Assembly: GCF_014274465.1 (NCBI RefSeq)
Contig: NZ_CP060394.1
Coordinates: 1,922,001 to 1,986,000, forward strand
Direction of reading: 5' to 3'
From: Alloacidobacterium dinghuense
GTDB taxonomy: Bacteria > Acidobacteriota > Terriglobia > Terriglobales > Acidobacteriaceae
Length of the DNA stretch: 64,000 nucleotides
Shown here: in pieces, positions 11,271 to 21,042 of the stretch
Position numbering within the stretch: position 1 is the stretch's first letter
Layout of the letters: the number at the start of each line of letters is the position of its first letter
The notes under the pieces: model-generated
What the model was told of the DNA's origin: nothing
The model's database searches: none
Seen by the model: the letters and a program-made list of their open reading frames with translations, nothing else
Position numbers and translations under genes: made by a program

Positions 11271-11310
11271 TCGGCTATTTGAGGCTGTGCGTCGCCTTCA
11301 GGTTGCTCAG

Positions 11311-12567
11311 CTATTCATACCGCAGAGCTTCGGCAGGAAGGACCTGGGCTGCGGAACTCGACGGATAGAGTGTAGCGAGAAGCGACACACATAAGGACAC
11401 AACGGCGACGATCACTCCATGGAGTAGGCGTGGCGCAAAGGGTAGATAGTCGATTGAGTACACATCGGCTGAGAGATGAATGAAGCGATAGTGGCCCCCA
11501 GCCCACGCCAGCACATACCCTAGAACAAGACCCAATACTGTGCCGAAAACACTGATGAGAAATCCCTGCATCAGGAAGATGCGCCGAATCTGACCAGGCT
11601 GCACTCCCATAGACATGAGGACAGCTATGTCCTTCGTCTTCTCCATGACCATCATGGTGAGCGCGATCAGAATATTGAGCGCGGCGACGCAAACAATCAA
11701 TCCGATGACGATGACGGTGACGACTTGCTCTTCTTTGAGCGCGCGAAAGAGTTCGCGGTTCTGCTCCATCCAGTTCGTCGTTTCAAATCCCGGGCCAGCG
11801 GCTAGCTCGATCTCTTTGCCGATGCGATCAGCGTGATAGAGGTCATCGACTTTGAAAGAGATCACCGAAATCACATCCGGTTCGCCGAAAAGCCGCTGTG
11901 CATCAGCCAGGCGAATGAACCCGAAGCTCGAATCGTACTGGTAAAAACCCGAGCGAAAGATGCCGACAATCTGAAAGGGCTGATACTTTGGCACAATGCC
12001 GTACGGCGTCAATTCACCCTGAGGGCTGGTGACAAGCACCGTATCGCCAACCTTGGCATCCAGCGTATTCGCGAGATCGTATCCGATAACCAGAGGCGGC
12101 GTGGCTCGGTTTACATCGTCTTCTGCGGATGCCGTTGCTGTTTGCGAGAGGGGAGTTGCGCTGCCCTGTTTGACATTCGCGATCAGATCGCTGACCGTGC
12201 GTTCCTCTGCGGGAATGATGCCCTTCAATTCCACGCCTCCGGACAGGGCGCCGCGAGATACCAGCACCTGCTCATACAAGCCAGGCGAGGCTGCGGTCAC
12301 ATGCGGCAACTGACGCAGGCGATCCGTAAGTTCACGCCAGTTGCGGATGCCATCACTTTGTACGCGCATCAGGTCTACATGCGCGGTCGAACTAAGCAGC
12401 CGCTCGCGCAGGTCGCGACTCATGCCATTGGTAATCGCAAGCGCAATGATGAGCGAGGCGACACCCACCGCAACGCCTGCCACGGAGATCGCTGTAATCA
12501 CGCCAACCACGGCCTGTCGCCGCTTTGCTCTCAGATACCGCGCAGCGACGAAAAGTTCGAATCTCAC
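11311..12567 (-). CDS. lolC: Lipoprotein-releasing permease, LolC/LolE family
   Basis: 418 residues. N-terminal RFELFVAARYLRAKRRQAVVGVITAIS is the hallmark start of LolC/E proteins, followed by a first membrane helix, a periplasmic domain of about 220 residues (including SFGFIRLADAQRLF) and three more helices at the C terminus (IVIGLIVCVAALNIL; FLMQGFLISVFGTVLG; VIVAVVSLCVSLLATLYPSSSAAQVLPAEALRYE), the FtsX fold. The ATG overlaps the stop of the upstream beta-propeller gene by 4 bases, implying translational coupling. The partner ATPase LolD is encoded downstream on the same strand. One permease gene only, so it could act as a homodimer (LolF-like). Confidence 0.9.
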   Translation of the reverse strand: MRFELFVAARYLRAKRRQAVVGVITAISVAGVAVGVASLIIALAITNGMSRDLRERLLSSTAHVDLMRVQSDGIRNWRELTDRLRQLPHVTAASPGLYEQVLVSRGALSGGVELKGIIPAEERTVSDLIANVKQGSATPLSQTATASAEDDVNRATPPLVIGYDLANTLDAKVGDTVLVTSPQGELTPYGIVPKYQPFQIVGIFRSGFYQYDSSFGFIRLADAQRLFGEPDVISVISFKVDDLYHADRIGKEIELAAGPGFETTNWMEQNRELFRALKEEQVVTVIVIGLIVCVAALNILIALTMMVMEKTKDIAVLMSMGVQPGQIRRIFLMQGFLISVFGTVLGLVLGYVLAWAGGHYRFIHLSADVYSIDYLPFAPRLLHGVIVAVVSLCVSLLATLYPSSSAAQVLPAEALRYE

Positions 12568-14771
12568 TGTACAACTGCCTTCGCCGCTGCCGCATTATCG
12601 TTGCGGTCATAAACGCGCACGGTGATCAGATGCTCCGACGAATTCGTGGCCGGAACTGCACCCGGCTGCTGCGGCTTCAGCGGTGCTTCGAAGTCATAGT
12701 GTTCTGTCAACGAGTCAGATAGCTTGCCTACTGGTTCGACATACTGCCACGGCCCAGCATCTACGGAATACTCGGCGTGTCCGATCGGAGTAGCGCTGTC
12801 CGTTGCCGTCAGGGTCACCCGGATCTTACCGTTTTCCATGTGCGCATCGAGGGCGGAGAGTACGGGAGCCGTGGTGTCGATCAGGAATCGCTCACTCACT
12901 CGTTCCGTCGTGAGAGCTTCGCCCGGATTATGTGAAGGCGCATCGCTGGCCACGATCTTCAGCCGGTACGCTCCATCGGGAAGAGCGGTGGCATCGAATG
13001 TGTAGTAGCGGTCCGTCACCTTGTCCTTCAAGAGCTGCCAGTTTGTCTCGCTCTCGCCCCGATAGTAGAGGCTGTAAATCATCTCATCGCCGTTGTCGTC
13101 ATGAGCGGCCCACCTCGTCGTGACGGCTGATTTGTCTTTTACACCAGGCAGCGGTTCGCGACCAGGCTCGGGGTTAAACATCACGCCGGGACTGGATGAC
13201 CCGCTGAAGTTGATATTCACAGTCTGTTGAGGCTGGCCGGGAGGTTGCTGAGCATTGGCGCGTACGCCCGGCATAACCACGATCTCGTCGATAGCAGGGG
13301 CAATATTTACAGGGAGATAGTTAATGCCCACCTCGCCAACTGCGGCTCCGGGGCGCAACACTACCTTCCACTGCACAAATCGCGACATATCGAGCCCGAG
13401 TGGGCCGTTGTTGGGCGTGACCTTCTTCCAGTCGCTCCACGCTCGGTCTGGGTTTTCGATGTTTCCTGCACGCGCGTAAAGATCATAATTCTGAGAACCG
13501 GAATCAACCTCCGCGCGACCCCACCGGGAGAAGACTCCGGCATCGAAAACATCGCTCAGATAAGTACCTTCCGCTGCCTGTGTGTGGCTCAGCAGGTAGA
13601 TTTTCCCCGTGTTCGCCGTGCCCACATAAAGTCCTTGTGGCGAATCAGCAAAACCCACCGCCTGGGATGCTTCAAGATGCGCGACGTCTGCATACTGACC
13701 ATTCTCAGAGATGCGATAAATGCGTCCCCGATTACCCGTCGCCGCGAGCAAACCCTGCGGTGTCCAAGTCAGCGCATAGACGATGTCATCGTGATCAGAC
13801 CAGATTTTGTGCGGCGCGCCCTGTGGCGGAATCTCATAGACCTCCGACCCGTCGGGAATCACGGTGTTTCCATTGAACGCCTGTATGGAACCTGGCTGCA
13901 CGATGGTGATCGTCGCTGATACCGAGGGAATACCCTGTACGGGTAAAGGCGGCAGCGTCGTCTGCCCCTTACCGCCGACAGCCGAGGCGTAGATGGCGCC
14001 ATTATCAGCAATCGCCAGCGAGGTGATTTCGCGCTTGGGAGCATCGAACAGGACGTACCCTTTACCGCTGCTGTCGATGCGATAGACAAGTCCGCTGCCG
14101 TCGGAGCCGGCAATCAGATTTCCTGCTTTGTCAAAAACAATGGCGCGGATGTGCTGCTCATCGCTCTTAAAAAAGAGACTGGGCTTGGCGCCGCTCTTCG
14201 CCGCATCGAGGCGATAGATGGCCGCAGGCCCGCCCGTCGCAATGTACAAGCGTCCGTCTCGATCAAACGCGAGATCCCATATGTATTTGGGCTTTTCTTC
14301 CGTCTGCGCGGGATCAAAGGCGACCTCTGCCTTGTTCTCGTCGAGGTCTTCGGCTCCAGCTGGAATCCGGTAAACCTTGCCCGAGGGCAGGGTAGCGGCA
14401 TACACCGAGCCATCCTTCGCGACGCGAACGGCCTGCACGGTGAGATCTTTGCTCGAGAAAAGTTTCGTGGTCTTGCCGTCAGGTGCAACACGAAGCACGG
14501 TCGCAGGAGAACCTGTGGCGGCGTAGGCGTTCCCGGCACTGTCGGCCGCAATCGACCAGACGTAGGTGGAAGGCGTCACGGCGATCTGCTTACTGTCCGG
14601 ACCTGGTTCCAGCAATCCATCGCTGCGCACGGCCACACCCTTCGGCGTGCCTTTTTCAAATTCATCAAAGCGCTGCTGCGTCCATAGGCGCGTGCCCTGG
14701 GCGGCGGCGAGCGGTGCGATAAGACAAAAGATAATTGCGTTGACGAGAAGGCAAGCCAGACGGCAGATCAT
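12564..14771 (-). CDS. Secreted beta-propeller protein upstream of lolC
   Basis: 735 residues. Residues 1-24 are a signal peptide (LVNAIIFCLIAPLAAAQG). About 40-400 contain six or more blades with repeated patterns such as AGNAYAATGSPATVLRV, DGSVYAATLPSGKVYRI, DGRLYIATGGPAAIYRL and NGAIYASAVGGKGQ, a propeller of NHL/WD40-like type. About 400-500 look like a jelly-roll or carbohydrate-binding-like region, and about 560-735 hold Ig-like strands (DGAYRLKIVASDAPSHNP; APVLSALDAHMENGKIRVTLTATDS). Probably periplasmic or outer-membrane associated. The last 4 bases overlap lolC, so it is made together with the lipoprotein transporter. Function unknown; no lipobox Cys is seen at the signal peptide end. 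Confidence 0.8.
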   Translation of the reverse strand: MICRLACLLVNAIIFCLIAPLAAAQGTRLWTQQRFDEFEKGTPKGVAVRSDGLLEPGPDSKQIAVTPSTYVWSIAADSAGNAYAATGSPATVLRVAPDGKTTKLFSSKDLTVQAVRVAKDGSVYAATLPSGKVYRIPAGAEDLDENKAEVAFDPAQTEEKPKYIWDLAFDRDGRLYIATGGPAAIYRLDAAKSGAKPSLFFKSDEQHIRAIVFDKAGNLIAGSDGSGLVYRIDSSGKGYVLFDAPKREITSLAIADNGAIYASAVGGKGQTTLPPLPVQGIPSVSATITIVQPGSIQAFNGNTVIPDGSEVYEIPPQGAPHKIWSDHDDIVYALTWTPQGLLAATGNRGRIYRISENGQYADVAHLEASQAVGFADSPQGLYVGTANTGKIYLLSHTQAAEGTYLSDVFDAGVFSRWGRAEVDSGSQNYDLYARAGNIENPDRAWSDWKKVTPNNGPLGLDMSRFVQWKVVLRPGAAVGEVGINYLPVNIAPAIDEIVVMPGVRANAQQPPGQPQQTVNINFSGSSSPGVMFNPEPGREPLPGVKDKSAVTTRWAAHDDNGDEMIYSLYYRGESETNWQLLKDKVTDRYYTFDATALPDGAYRLKIVASDAPSHNPGEALTTERVSERFLIDTTAPVLSALDAHMENGKIRVTLTATDSATPIGHAEYSVDAGPWQYVEPVGKLSDSLTEHYDFEAPLKPQQPGAVPATNSSEHLITVRVYDRNDNAAAAKAVVQ

Positions 14772-14861
14772 GCTGATGATGAGTCTACTAAATCGACTCG
14801 CCTAGAGGCAGCGGCAGTGCGAGGGCGAGCCCCGCCTGAGAAAGGACTGGTTTCCGGCAAT

Positions 14862-14883
14862 AAAGTGGAATCGTTTCCACTTT
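14862..14883. promoter_or_regulatory. LacI-family operator upstream of the alpha-mannosidase
   Basis: A near-perfect 22-base palindrome whose core TGGAATCGTTTCCA at 14866-14879 fits the LacI/GalR consensus TGNAANCGNTTNCA with the central CG. It lies about 100 bases before the mannosidase start and overlaps the place where the -35 of the promoter with TATAAT at 14898-14903 would be, so binding should repress transcription. No LacI-type regulator gene is in the window. Confidence 0.75.
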
Positions 14884-14897
14884 TAATTTTTTAGGAA

Positions 14898-14903
14898 TAT
14901 AAT
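14898..14903 (+). promoter_or_regulatory. Probable -10 box (TATAAT) of the alpha-mannosidase gene
   Basis: Perfect TATAAT in an A/T-rich section, about 76 bases before the GTG start. The -35 region at normal distance falls inside the operator palindrome and is poor, consistent with a regulated promoter. Confidence 0.55.
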
Positions 14904-14979
14904 CCGACCGTCTCTACCCGTTGTTTTCAGATAGGCATTTGCCACGGTTACGCGGGAATCATGAGCGAGGAGATTGCAG

Positions 14980-17900
14980 GTGAAGACTGGATTGGGTCGC
15001 GCGGTGGCCTGGAGCACGATTTGTGCCGCTGCCTTGTTTTTTTCATCTCCTGTGCGGGCGCAAGAAGCTGAAATAACCGCACAGCTTAAGTCGTTGCCCG
15101 ACGGGGCGCAGACAGTTTTGAAGCGCCTTCGGGATCTGGATCACTTGCCAGCGGGCGAGTGGCGATTCCATTCCGGCGACGTGGCGCATGGTGAGAGCGT
15201 CGATCTTGACGATTCGAGCTGGCAGGCTGTAAAGCCCGGCTTTGAATCTTCCGGCGAAGCATCCTGGTATCGCCGCATGGTAGAGGTTCCGAAAACGCTC
15301 AATGGATACGATCTGACGGACACGCGCATCTGGTTCAGGTTCGAAGCAGGCGCGAACGGTCCTGTTCCTCAGATCATCTACTTCAACGGACGCCGCGTGG
15401 CCATGGGTGATGATCTTGAGCCAATCGTGCTCCTCGATCATGCGAAACCCGGCGAAAAAGTCCTGATCGCAGTGAAGATGCTGCATACTGTCGATCAAAA
15501 GCACTTCCACAATGCAGAATTCAAGATCGACTTCTCCGAAAACCGGCCCAATCCGGACGATCTCTTCAAAGAATTTGTTTCCGCCGCATTGCTCGTCCCG
15601 AGTCTTTCCAAAAACCCTCAAGGCGATGAATCAACCCTCGAAAAGTCGATCGAGACTGTTGATCTGAAAGCTCTCGACGCCGCCGATCAGACCAAGTTCG
15701 ATGCTTCGCTCAAGGAATCCGCGACTCAGCTTGAGGTGCTGAAGTCTATGCTGAAAGAGGGCACGTTCCACCTGACGGGGAATTCTCACATCGATGCCGC
15801 ATGGCTTTGGCCTTGGACGGAAACGGTCGACGTGGTGAAGCGCACCTTCTCAACCGCTCTGCAGTTGATGAACGAGTATCCGGATTACACCTACACGCAA
15901 TCCGCCGCGCAGTACAACGAGTGGATGGCCACGAAGTATCCGGAGATCAACGACGAAATCAAGAAGCGCATCAAGGAAGGCCGCTGGGAAGTCGTTGGCG
16001 GCATGTGGGTCGAGCCTGACCTGAACCTGCCTGATGGTGAATCGCAGGCGCGCTCGTTGTTGCTCGGCAAGCGCTTCTACCAGAAGGAATATGGCGTCGA
16101 TGTTCGCATCGGCTGGAACCCAGATTCCTTTGGTTACAACTGGCAGACTCCGCAGATATACAAGAAGTCTGGAGTCGATTATTTCGTTACCCAGAAGATG
16201 ACGTGGAACGATACCAACCAGCTTCCATTCAAGCTCTTCTGGTGGGAATCGCCGGATGGCAGCAAGGTTCTGACCTACTTCCCGCATGATTATGCAAATA
16301 ACAATCTGAACCCGATTCGTCTCTCCGACGATCTGGCAATGGCCCGCAAGCGCTCTCCCGGCATGACCGAGATGATGGACCTTTACGGCATCGGGGATCA
16401 CGGTGGCGGTCCGACCCGTGCCGTTCTCGATGAGGGAGCACACTGGGCAGAGCCGAACAAGATCGTTCCCAATTACAAATTCGGAACCGCGCAGAGTTTC
16501 TTCAGCACGGTTGAGAAGCAAGTATCTCCTGAGTCGCCTACCTGGGACTACTTCTCGGTGATGAAGGGTTACACACCCCCTCCGACTCCGCCCGAAGGAC
16601 AGATCGCGATTCCGACATGGAAGAGCGAGCTTTATTTCGAATACCACCGCGGAGTACAAACCACGCAGGCGCAGCATAAGTGGAACATGCGCCACAGTGA
16701 AGAATGGGCTCTTAACGCCGAGAAATACGCTTCGCTGGCATGGCTCGATGGCAAGTCATATCCCAATGATCAGCTCACGGATGCGTGGAAGACAATTACT
16801 TTCAATGACTTCCATGATCTGGCCGCCGGTTCGGGCATCGGCGTTATCTACAAGGAAGCACAGGAGCAATTCGACAAGGTGCGTCTCGAGACCGATGAGA
16901 TCTCGCAGAAGTCTTTGCGGACGGTTGCGGCGCAAATCAACACCAAGGCCGCGGGCGAAGTCCCGGTGCTCGTCTTCAACCCGCTGGCCTGGGAGCGCTC
17001 TGGACCGGTAGAGGTGAGCGTGCAGATGCCGAACGCGGCTCCGAACGGCGTTTCGGTGCTTGATCCGGCCGGACACGTTCTACCTGCGGTCCAGCTTTCC
17101 AGTGATAAGGCAACCAACTCCTACAAATTGCTGGTGGAAGCGAAGAACGTTCCGTCCATGGGTTACCAGGTGCTGCACGTCATTCCCGGCGACAAGCCGT
17201 TCACCAGCGATTTGAAGGTGAATGGTCTCACGCTGGAGAATGCGGCAGTCCGCATTACCGTAGACAAGACGACGGGCTGCATTACCAGCCTCTTCGACAA
17301 GAAGGCGAACTTCGAAACCCTGGCCAGCGGCGCCTGCGGCAACGAGTTGCAGGCCTTTAAGGACACGCCGAAGGACTACGACGCGTGGAATATCGATCCC
17401 GGCACGCTGGACATTCCTCCCACCAAACTGTCCGAGGCCGATTCGGTTGAACTGGTGCAAAAGGGACCGGCACGAGCGTCCATCCGGGTGACTCGCAACT
17501 GGTCGAAGTCAAAGTTCGTGCAGGAGATTCAGCTTGCTGCCGGATCAGACGAGGTCAACGTCGTCAACGACATCGACTGGCATGAAGACCACATCTTGTT
17601 GAAGGCGGCTTTCCCGCTTGCCGTAACCAGCGACAAGGCTACGTACGAAATTCCGTACGGCAGCATTGAACGCCCCACCACCCGCAACAACAGCTGGGAC
17701 AAGGCACAGTTTGAGGTTCCGGCACTGCGCTGGGCGGATCTCAACGACGGCCAACATGGCTTCAGCCTGATCAATAGTTCGAAGTACGGCTATGATGACG
17801 CTGGCAACGTCCTGCGGCTGACTCTGCTGCGCTCTCCAACATGGCCGGATCCGGTCGCGGATCGCGGTCACCAGCACTTCACCTTCGCTCTGTATCCACA

Positions 17901-18282
17901 CGCGGGGGACTGGAAGCAGGCTTTAACGGTCCGTCACGGTTACGAATACAACTACAGATTGAAGGCAGTGCAGGTCGAAGCTCACACCGGAACCTTGCCG
18001 CTGGAGCACTCGTTCCTGACGGTGAAACCTGAAAACGTGGTCCTTACCGCCTTGAAGAAGGCAGAGGACAGCAATGCCCTGATTCTGCACATGTATGAGT
18101 GGGCAGGGAAGCAGGCAAACGTGGAAATAGCCCTCCCTGAGCACGCCACAGCAGCGACTGAAACCAATCTGATGGAGCAGCCCCAGGGTTCGCCTTTAAC
18201 TGTGGAAGGCGGTCATGTCAGCGTCCCAATCCACCCGTATGAAATCCTCGCGGTTCGCGTGGATTATCCACACGGCAATTAA
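14980..18282 (+). CDS. Secreted GH38 alpha-mannosidase
   Basis: 1100 residues from the GTG at 14980, chosen because GAGGAG ends 7 bases upstream; a TTG at 14974 is too close to that site. Signal peptide about 1-28 (ICAAALFFSSPVRAQEA). An N-terminal beta-sandwich (about 50-190) precedes the catalytic domain, which shows the zinc-site motif GNSHIDAAWLWPW (H270, D272), the nucleophile motif WNPDSFG (D382) and a later DHGGGPT segment. Middle three-helix and C-terminal beta domains follow, as in GH38 enzymes. It would trim alpha-mannosides in the periplasm or outside the cell. A LacI-type operator in front suggests sugar-dependent control, and a strong terminator follows, so it is monocistronic. 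Confidence 0.92.
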   Translation: MKTGLGRAVAWSTICAAALFFSSPVRAQEAEITAQLKSLPDGAQTVLKRLRDLDHLPAGEWRFHSGDVAHGESVDLDDSSWQAVKPGFESSGEASWYRRMVEVPKTLNGYDLTDTRIWFRFEAGANGPVPQIIYFNGRRVAMGDDLEPIVLLDHAKPGEKVLIAVKMLHTVDQKHFHNAEFKIDFSENRPNPDDLFKEFVSAALLVPSLSKNPQGDESTLEKSIETVDLKALDAADQTKFDASLKESATQLEVLKSMLKEGTFHLTGNSHIDAAWLWPWTETVDVVKRTFSTALQLMNEYPDYTYTQSAAQYNEWMATKYPEINDEIKKRIKEGRWEVVGGMWVEPDLNLPDGESQARSLLLGKRFYQKEYGVDVRIGWNPDSFGYNWQTPQIYKKSGVDYFVTQKMTWNDTNQLPFKLFWWESPDGSKVLTYFPHDYANNNLNPIRLSDDLAMARKRSPGMTEMMDLYGIGDHGGGPTRAVLDEGAHWAEPNKIVPNYKFGTAQSFFSTVEKQVSPESPTWDYFSVMKGYTPPPTPPEGQIAIPTWKSELYFEYHRGVQTTQAQHKWNMRHSEEWALNAEKYASLAWLDGKSYPNDQLTDAWKTITFNDFHDLAAGSGIGVIYKEAQEQFDKVRLETDEISQKSLRTVAAQINTKAAGEVPVLVFNPLAWERSGPVEVSVQMPNAAPNGVSVLDPAGHVLPAVQLSSDKATNSYKLLVEAKNVPSMGYQVLHVIPGDKPFTSDLKVNGLTLENAAVRITVDKTTGCITSLFDKKANFETLASGACGNELQAFKDTPKDYDAWNIDPGTLDIPPTKLSEADSVELVQKGPARASIRVTRNWSKSKFVQEIQLAAGSDEVNVVNDIDWHEDHILLKAAFPLAVTSDKATYEIPYGSIERPTTRNNSWDKAQFEVPALRWADLNDGQHGFSLINSSKYGYDDAGNVLRLTLLRSPTWPDPVADRGHQHFTFALYPHAGDWKQALTVRHGYEYNYRLKAVQVEAHTGTLPLEHSFLTVKPENVVLTALKKAEDSNALILHMYEWAGKQANVEIALPEHATAATETNLMEQPQGSPLTVEGGHVSVPIHPYEILAVRVDYPHGN

Positions 18283-18301
18283 CGTCTAACACTGGAACTC
18301 G

Positions 18302-18333
18302 AGCCGGGGGCGAAGAGCCTCCGGCTTTTATTT
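18302..18333 (+). terminator. Rho-independent terminator after the alpha-mannosidase
   Basis: A 10-bp stem with one G-T pair (AGCCGGGGGC / GCCTCCGGCT, loop GAAGA) at 18302-18326, followed by TTTATTT. It lies 20 bases after the stop codon. Confidence 0.85.
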
Positions 18334-18789
18334 GCTCGGCTGGTTACCGATGGGTAACACGGGAGCAACACTTTTCATTGACCACGCCTTTAGACGTCCG
18401 CTATCTTAAACATGTGATCGTGTAACCTTCCGTGTGTGCAATTATTGCCAACCCAGCCTGCCCCCAAACAGCAGATTCCAAGTTCTGCGACGCGTCAAAT
18501 CATTCTCGTTTATGCCAGAAATCTTTGGGCGTAGAGGTGGCAGGATTTATTGCAAACGTGTGATCAGCAGTTCGTCCCAAGTTGGTGTTGGCAAAGATTT
18601 AACAGAGAAAGACCGTCCTTCTAGCACATGTTAAAATCGTCCGCACAAATCAAGGGCCAAAGTGTATATACGTTCTCGTTTGCAGGCGGTGAAAGCTCAG
18701 CGACGTTTGTCGCTCTCGCTGCCAACAGACGGGACCGATAGAAAGAGTAGCGATCGCAGTTTTTGAGTAGCAAGGAGTTTAAGCTGGGA
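18334..18789 (+). promoter_or_regulatory. Promoter and long leader of the exopolysaccharide cluster
   Basis: No gene is visible here. TTGACC at 18378-18383 and TATCTT at 18402-18407 (18-base spacer) make a fair sigma-70-type promoter, which would leave a leader of roughly 375 bases before the first gene. A 6-bp hairpin GTTACC-GATG-GGTAAC lies at 18343-18358, upstream of it. The leader is long enough for regulatory RNA, but I could not fold it into a known riboswitch. Confidence 0.45.
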
Positions 18790-21042
18790 ATGCAAGGACA
18801 AGCAATAACGCCGCGGCCGTCCGAATTACCTTTAGCGTTAGCGCCTGCGGCTGGCAACACATTAGAACATTCCGTTCTGACGCCCGGCGATGTGCGCAAG
18901 ATCATCATCAAGCGGAAATGGGTGATTCTTGTCTGTCTTCTCTTTGGGCTCCTTGTAGCCGGCTACTTTGCCTTCCTGTCGACTCCGCTCTATGAGGCTG
19001 TGGCCGAAGTTGACATCGATCTTGGGCGATCCACGAACATTGGTATCAGCGATCTGGTCGAGCAGAATCTTGCGGGTGAAGATGCGTCCTCCGAGCGACT
19101 GCAAACAGAAGTGGCGATCATGCGCAGCAACACGGTTGCGCTCGACGTCATCAATACGCTTGACCTCTACCACAGGAAGCCCTTCTCAGAGGTCTTTAGA
19201 GATTCTCCGTATAACGGGCACTTAACACCGGGCCAGCGTACTGCTCTGCTGAAGACCTTTTCCGGCAACCTGAAAATCATGCTCGTCCCGGGAACGAACC
19301 TGGTCGAGATCCGATACAGAAATCCCGACCCAAAACTGGCAACGTCGGTTACTAATGCCATCCTGGATGCCTACATGGAGCGCGACCTGCGCGCCCGGTA
19401 TGAAGGCACCAACCGTGTCTCAAGCTGGCTTTCGCAGCAGTTGAGCGCTCTGAAGAAACAGGTAGAAGATTCGCAGCAGCAAGTAGCGCAGTATCAGCGA
19501 GCCAACAATCTCATCGGCTTGAATGCGGATGGCCAGACACTGGTCACCAGCAATCTGCAAACGGTGAACCAGCAACTCGCTGAGGCTCAAGCCGACCGCA
19601 TCGTGAAAGAAGCGCGCTATCGGCTGGCGCAGACCAGAAATCCTGAACTCCTCGTTTCTGTCGCACCGGGAACGACCCTGACCGCCTTGCGCCAACAGCA
19701 AAGCGAATTGTTGGTGCAGTATGCGCAGTTGAAATCAAAATACGGCTCTGACTGGCCGAAGGTGAAGGAAGCTGAGAAGCAACTGGCAGCGGTTCAGGTG
19801 AATATCGATACAGAGATCAATAATCTTACGAACCGCTTTGAAGAGGAATACAACACCTCGGTAAAGACGGAGAATCTGCTCCATCAGCGACTGGAAGAGA
19901 TTAAGCAGGAAGCGTACCACAACAACGAGTCGGCAGCCGAATTCGAAATACTGAAGCACGGAGCCGATTCAGCCTCCGATCTGTATGACGCCCTCCAAAC
20001 CAAGCTTAAGGAAGCCGGCATTACCGCTGGCTTGAATTCAAACAACATCGACGTGGTTGACCGGGCTGCTGAACCTGCCCGGCCGATCTCTCCGGCAAAG
20101 AAGCGGGATCTCTTATTCGGCCTTCTCGGTGGATTGTTGCTGGGAACGATTGCTGCGCTTTTTCTGGAATCGCTGGACGATACCATCCGCACTTCGGACG
20201 ATGCTGAGGCCATTTCCGGTCTGCCTTCTCTGGCCGTCATTCCACATTTTGACGTATTGAAGAAGCTGAGCGGATCAGCAGAGCTCTCAGCGTTGCAAAA
20301 GGAACGCAACTCCAAAGTCTCCGCAGACTTGATCTCATACACAGAGCCGCAATCCGTCATAGCGGAGGGCTTCAGAACTCTGCGCTCTTCACTCATGCTG
20401 TCGGCAGTCGACCGTGAACCCAGGCTGATTTTGCTCACGAGCAGCTTTGCCGCCGAAGGCAAATCTACCTGTGCTGCGAATCTTGCCATCTCCTTCGCGC
20501 GGCGGTCCGCTCGTGTTCTGCTGGTTGACTCCGATCTACGGAAGGGCACGCAACACCTTAAGTTCAAGACTTCGAACAGGGTGGGATTGTCCACGCTGCT
20601 CTCCCGCGAATCGGGTAATGAAGTTTACGAACAGCCTCTACCTGACCTCCCCAACCTGACGGTTGTTACACGCGGCCCCATCGCTCCGAACCCGGGCGAA
20701 ATGCTTGCATCGCGGAGCATGGAAGACCTTCTTCTGCAATGGCGGCTCGAGTACGATCACGTCATTCTCGACACATCGCCCGTGCTCGCAGTATCGGATA
20801 CGCTGAGCCTCGCTCCTCACATGGACGCGGTTTTCATTCTTGTGCGCTCTGGAGTGACGCGCAAGAAGGCCCTCTCTCGCGTGCGAGATCTGTTGCGGCG
20901 TTCCAATGCCAGGCTCCTGGGAACGGTGGTCAATGACGTCGATCTGCGGCTGGAAAATTACTACACCTATTCAAGACGCTATGACTACGACTACAGCAAA
21001 GGCTACGGAGCAGGGTACGGAGTGACGGATGAAGAAAAGTAA
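18790..21042 (+). CDS. wzc: Wzc-type polysaccharide co-polymerase and BY-kinase
   Basis: 750 residues from the ATG at 18790; AAGGAG lies 12 bases upstream. The frame opens at a TTG at 18763 without a good ribosome site. A Wzz domain spans TM1 (about 44-63) to TM2 (about 430-455), with long coiled coils between (SSWLSQQLSALKKQVEDSQQQVAQYQ). The cytoplasmic kinase has Walker A AAEGKST with K558, Walker A' VLLVDSDLRK and Walker B HVILDTSP. The C terminus carries the Tyr cluster (YYTYSRRYDYDYSKGYGAGYG) that is autophosphorylated. Kinase and co-polymerase are fused in one chain, as in E. coli Wzc. It controls chain length and export with Wza. First gene of the cluster; it overlaps wza by 14 bases. 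Confidence 0.93.
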   Translation: MQGQAITPRPSELPLALAPAAGNTLEHSVLTPGDVRKIIIKRKWVILVCLLFGLLVAGYFAFLSTPLYEAVAEVDIDLGRSTNIGISDLVEQNLAGEDASSERLQTEVAIMRSNTVALDVINTLDLYHRKPFSEVFRDSPYNGHLTPGQRTALLKTFSGNLKIMLVPGTNLVEIRYRNPDPKLATSVTNAILDAYMERDLRARYEGTNRVSSWLSQQLSALKKQVEDSQQQVAQYQRANNLIGLNADGQTLVTSNLQTVNQQLAEAQADRIVKEARYRLAQTRNPELLVSVAPGTTLTALRQQQSELLVQYAQLKSKYGSDWPKVKEAEKQLAAVQVNIDTEINNLTNRFEEEYNTSVKTENLLHQRLEEIKQEAYHNNESAAEFEILKHGADSASDLYDALQTKLKEAGITAGLNSNNIDVVDRAAEPARPISPAKKRDLLFGLLGGLLLGTIAALFLESLDDTIRTSDDAEAISGLPSLAVIPHFDVLKKLSGSAELSALQKERNSKVSADLISYTEPQSVIAEGFRTLRSSLMLSAVDREPRLILLTSSFAAEGKSTCAANLAISFARRSARVLLVDSDLRKGTQHLKFKTSNRVGLSTLLSRESGNEVYEQPLPDLPNLTVVTRGPIAPNPGEMLASRSMEDLLLQWRLEYDHVILDTSPVLAVSDTLSLAPHMDAVFILVRSGVTRKKALSRVRDLLRRSNARLLGTVVNDVDLRLENYYTYSRRYDYDYSKGYGAGYGVTDEEK

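Noticed and set aside
18317-18353. GCCTCCGGC...GGTTACCGATGG resembles the 3' part of a c-di-GMP (GEMM-I) riboswitch
   Set aside because: The 5' half of the motif is missing, the GCCTCCGGC part is the arm of a good terminator after the mannosidase, and it lies before the EPS promoter rather than in the leader.
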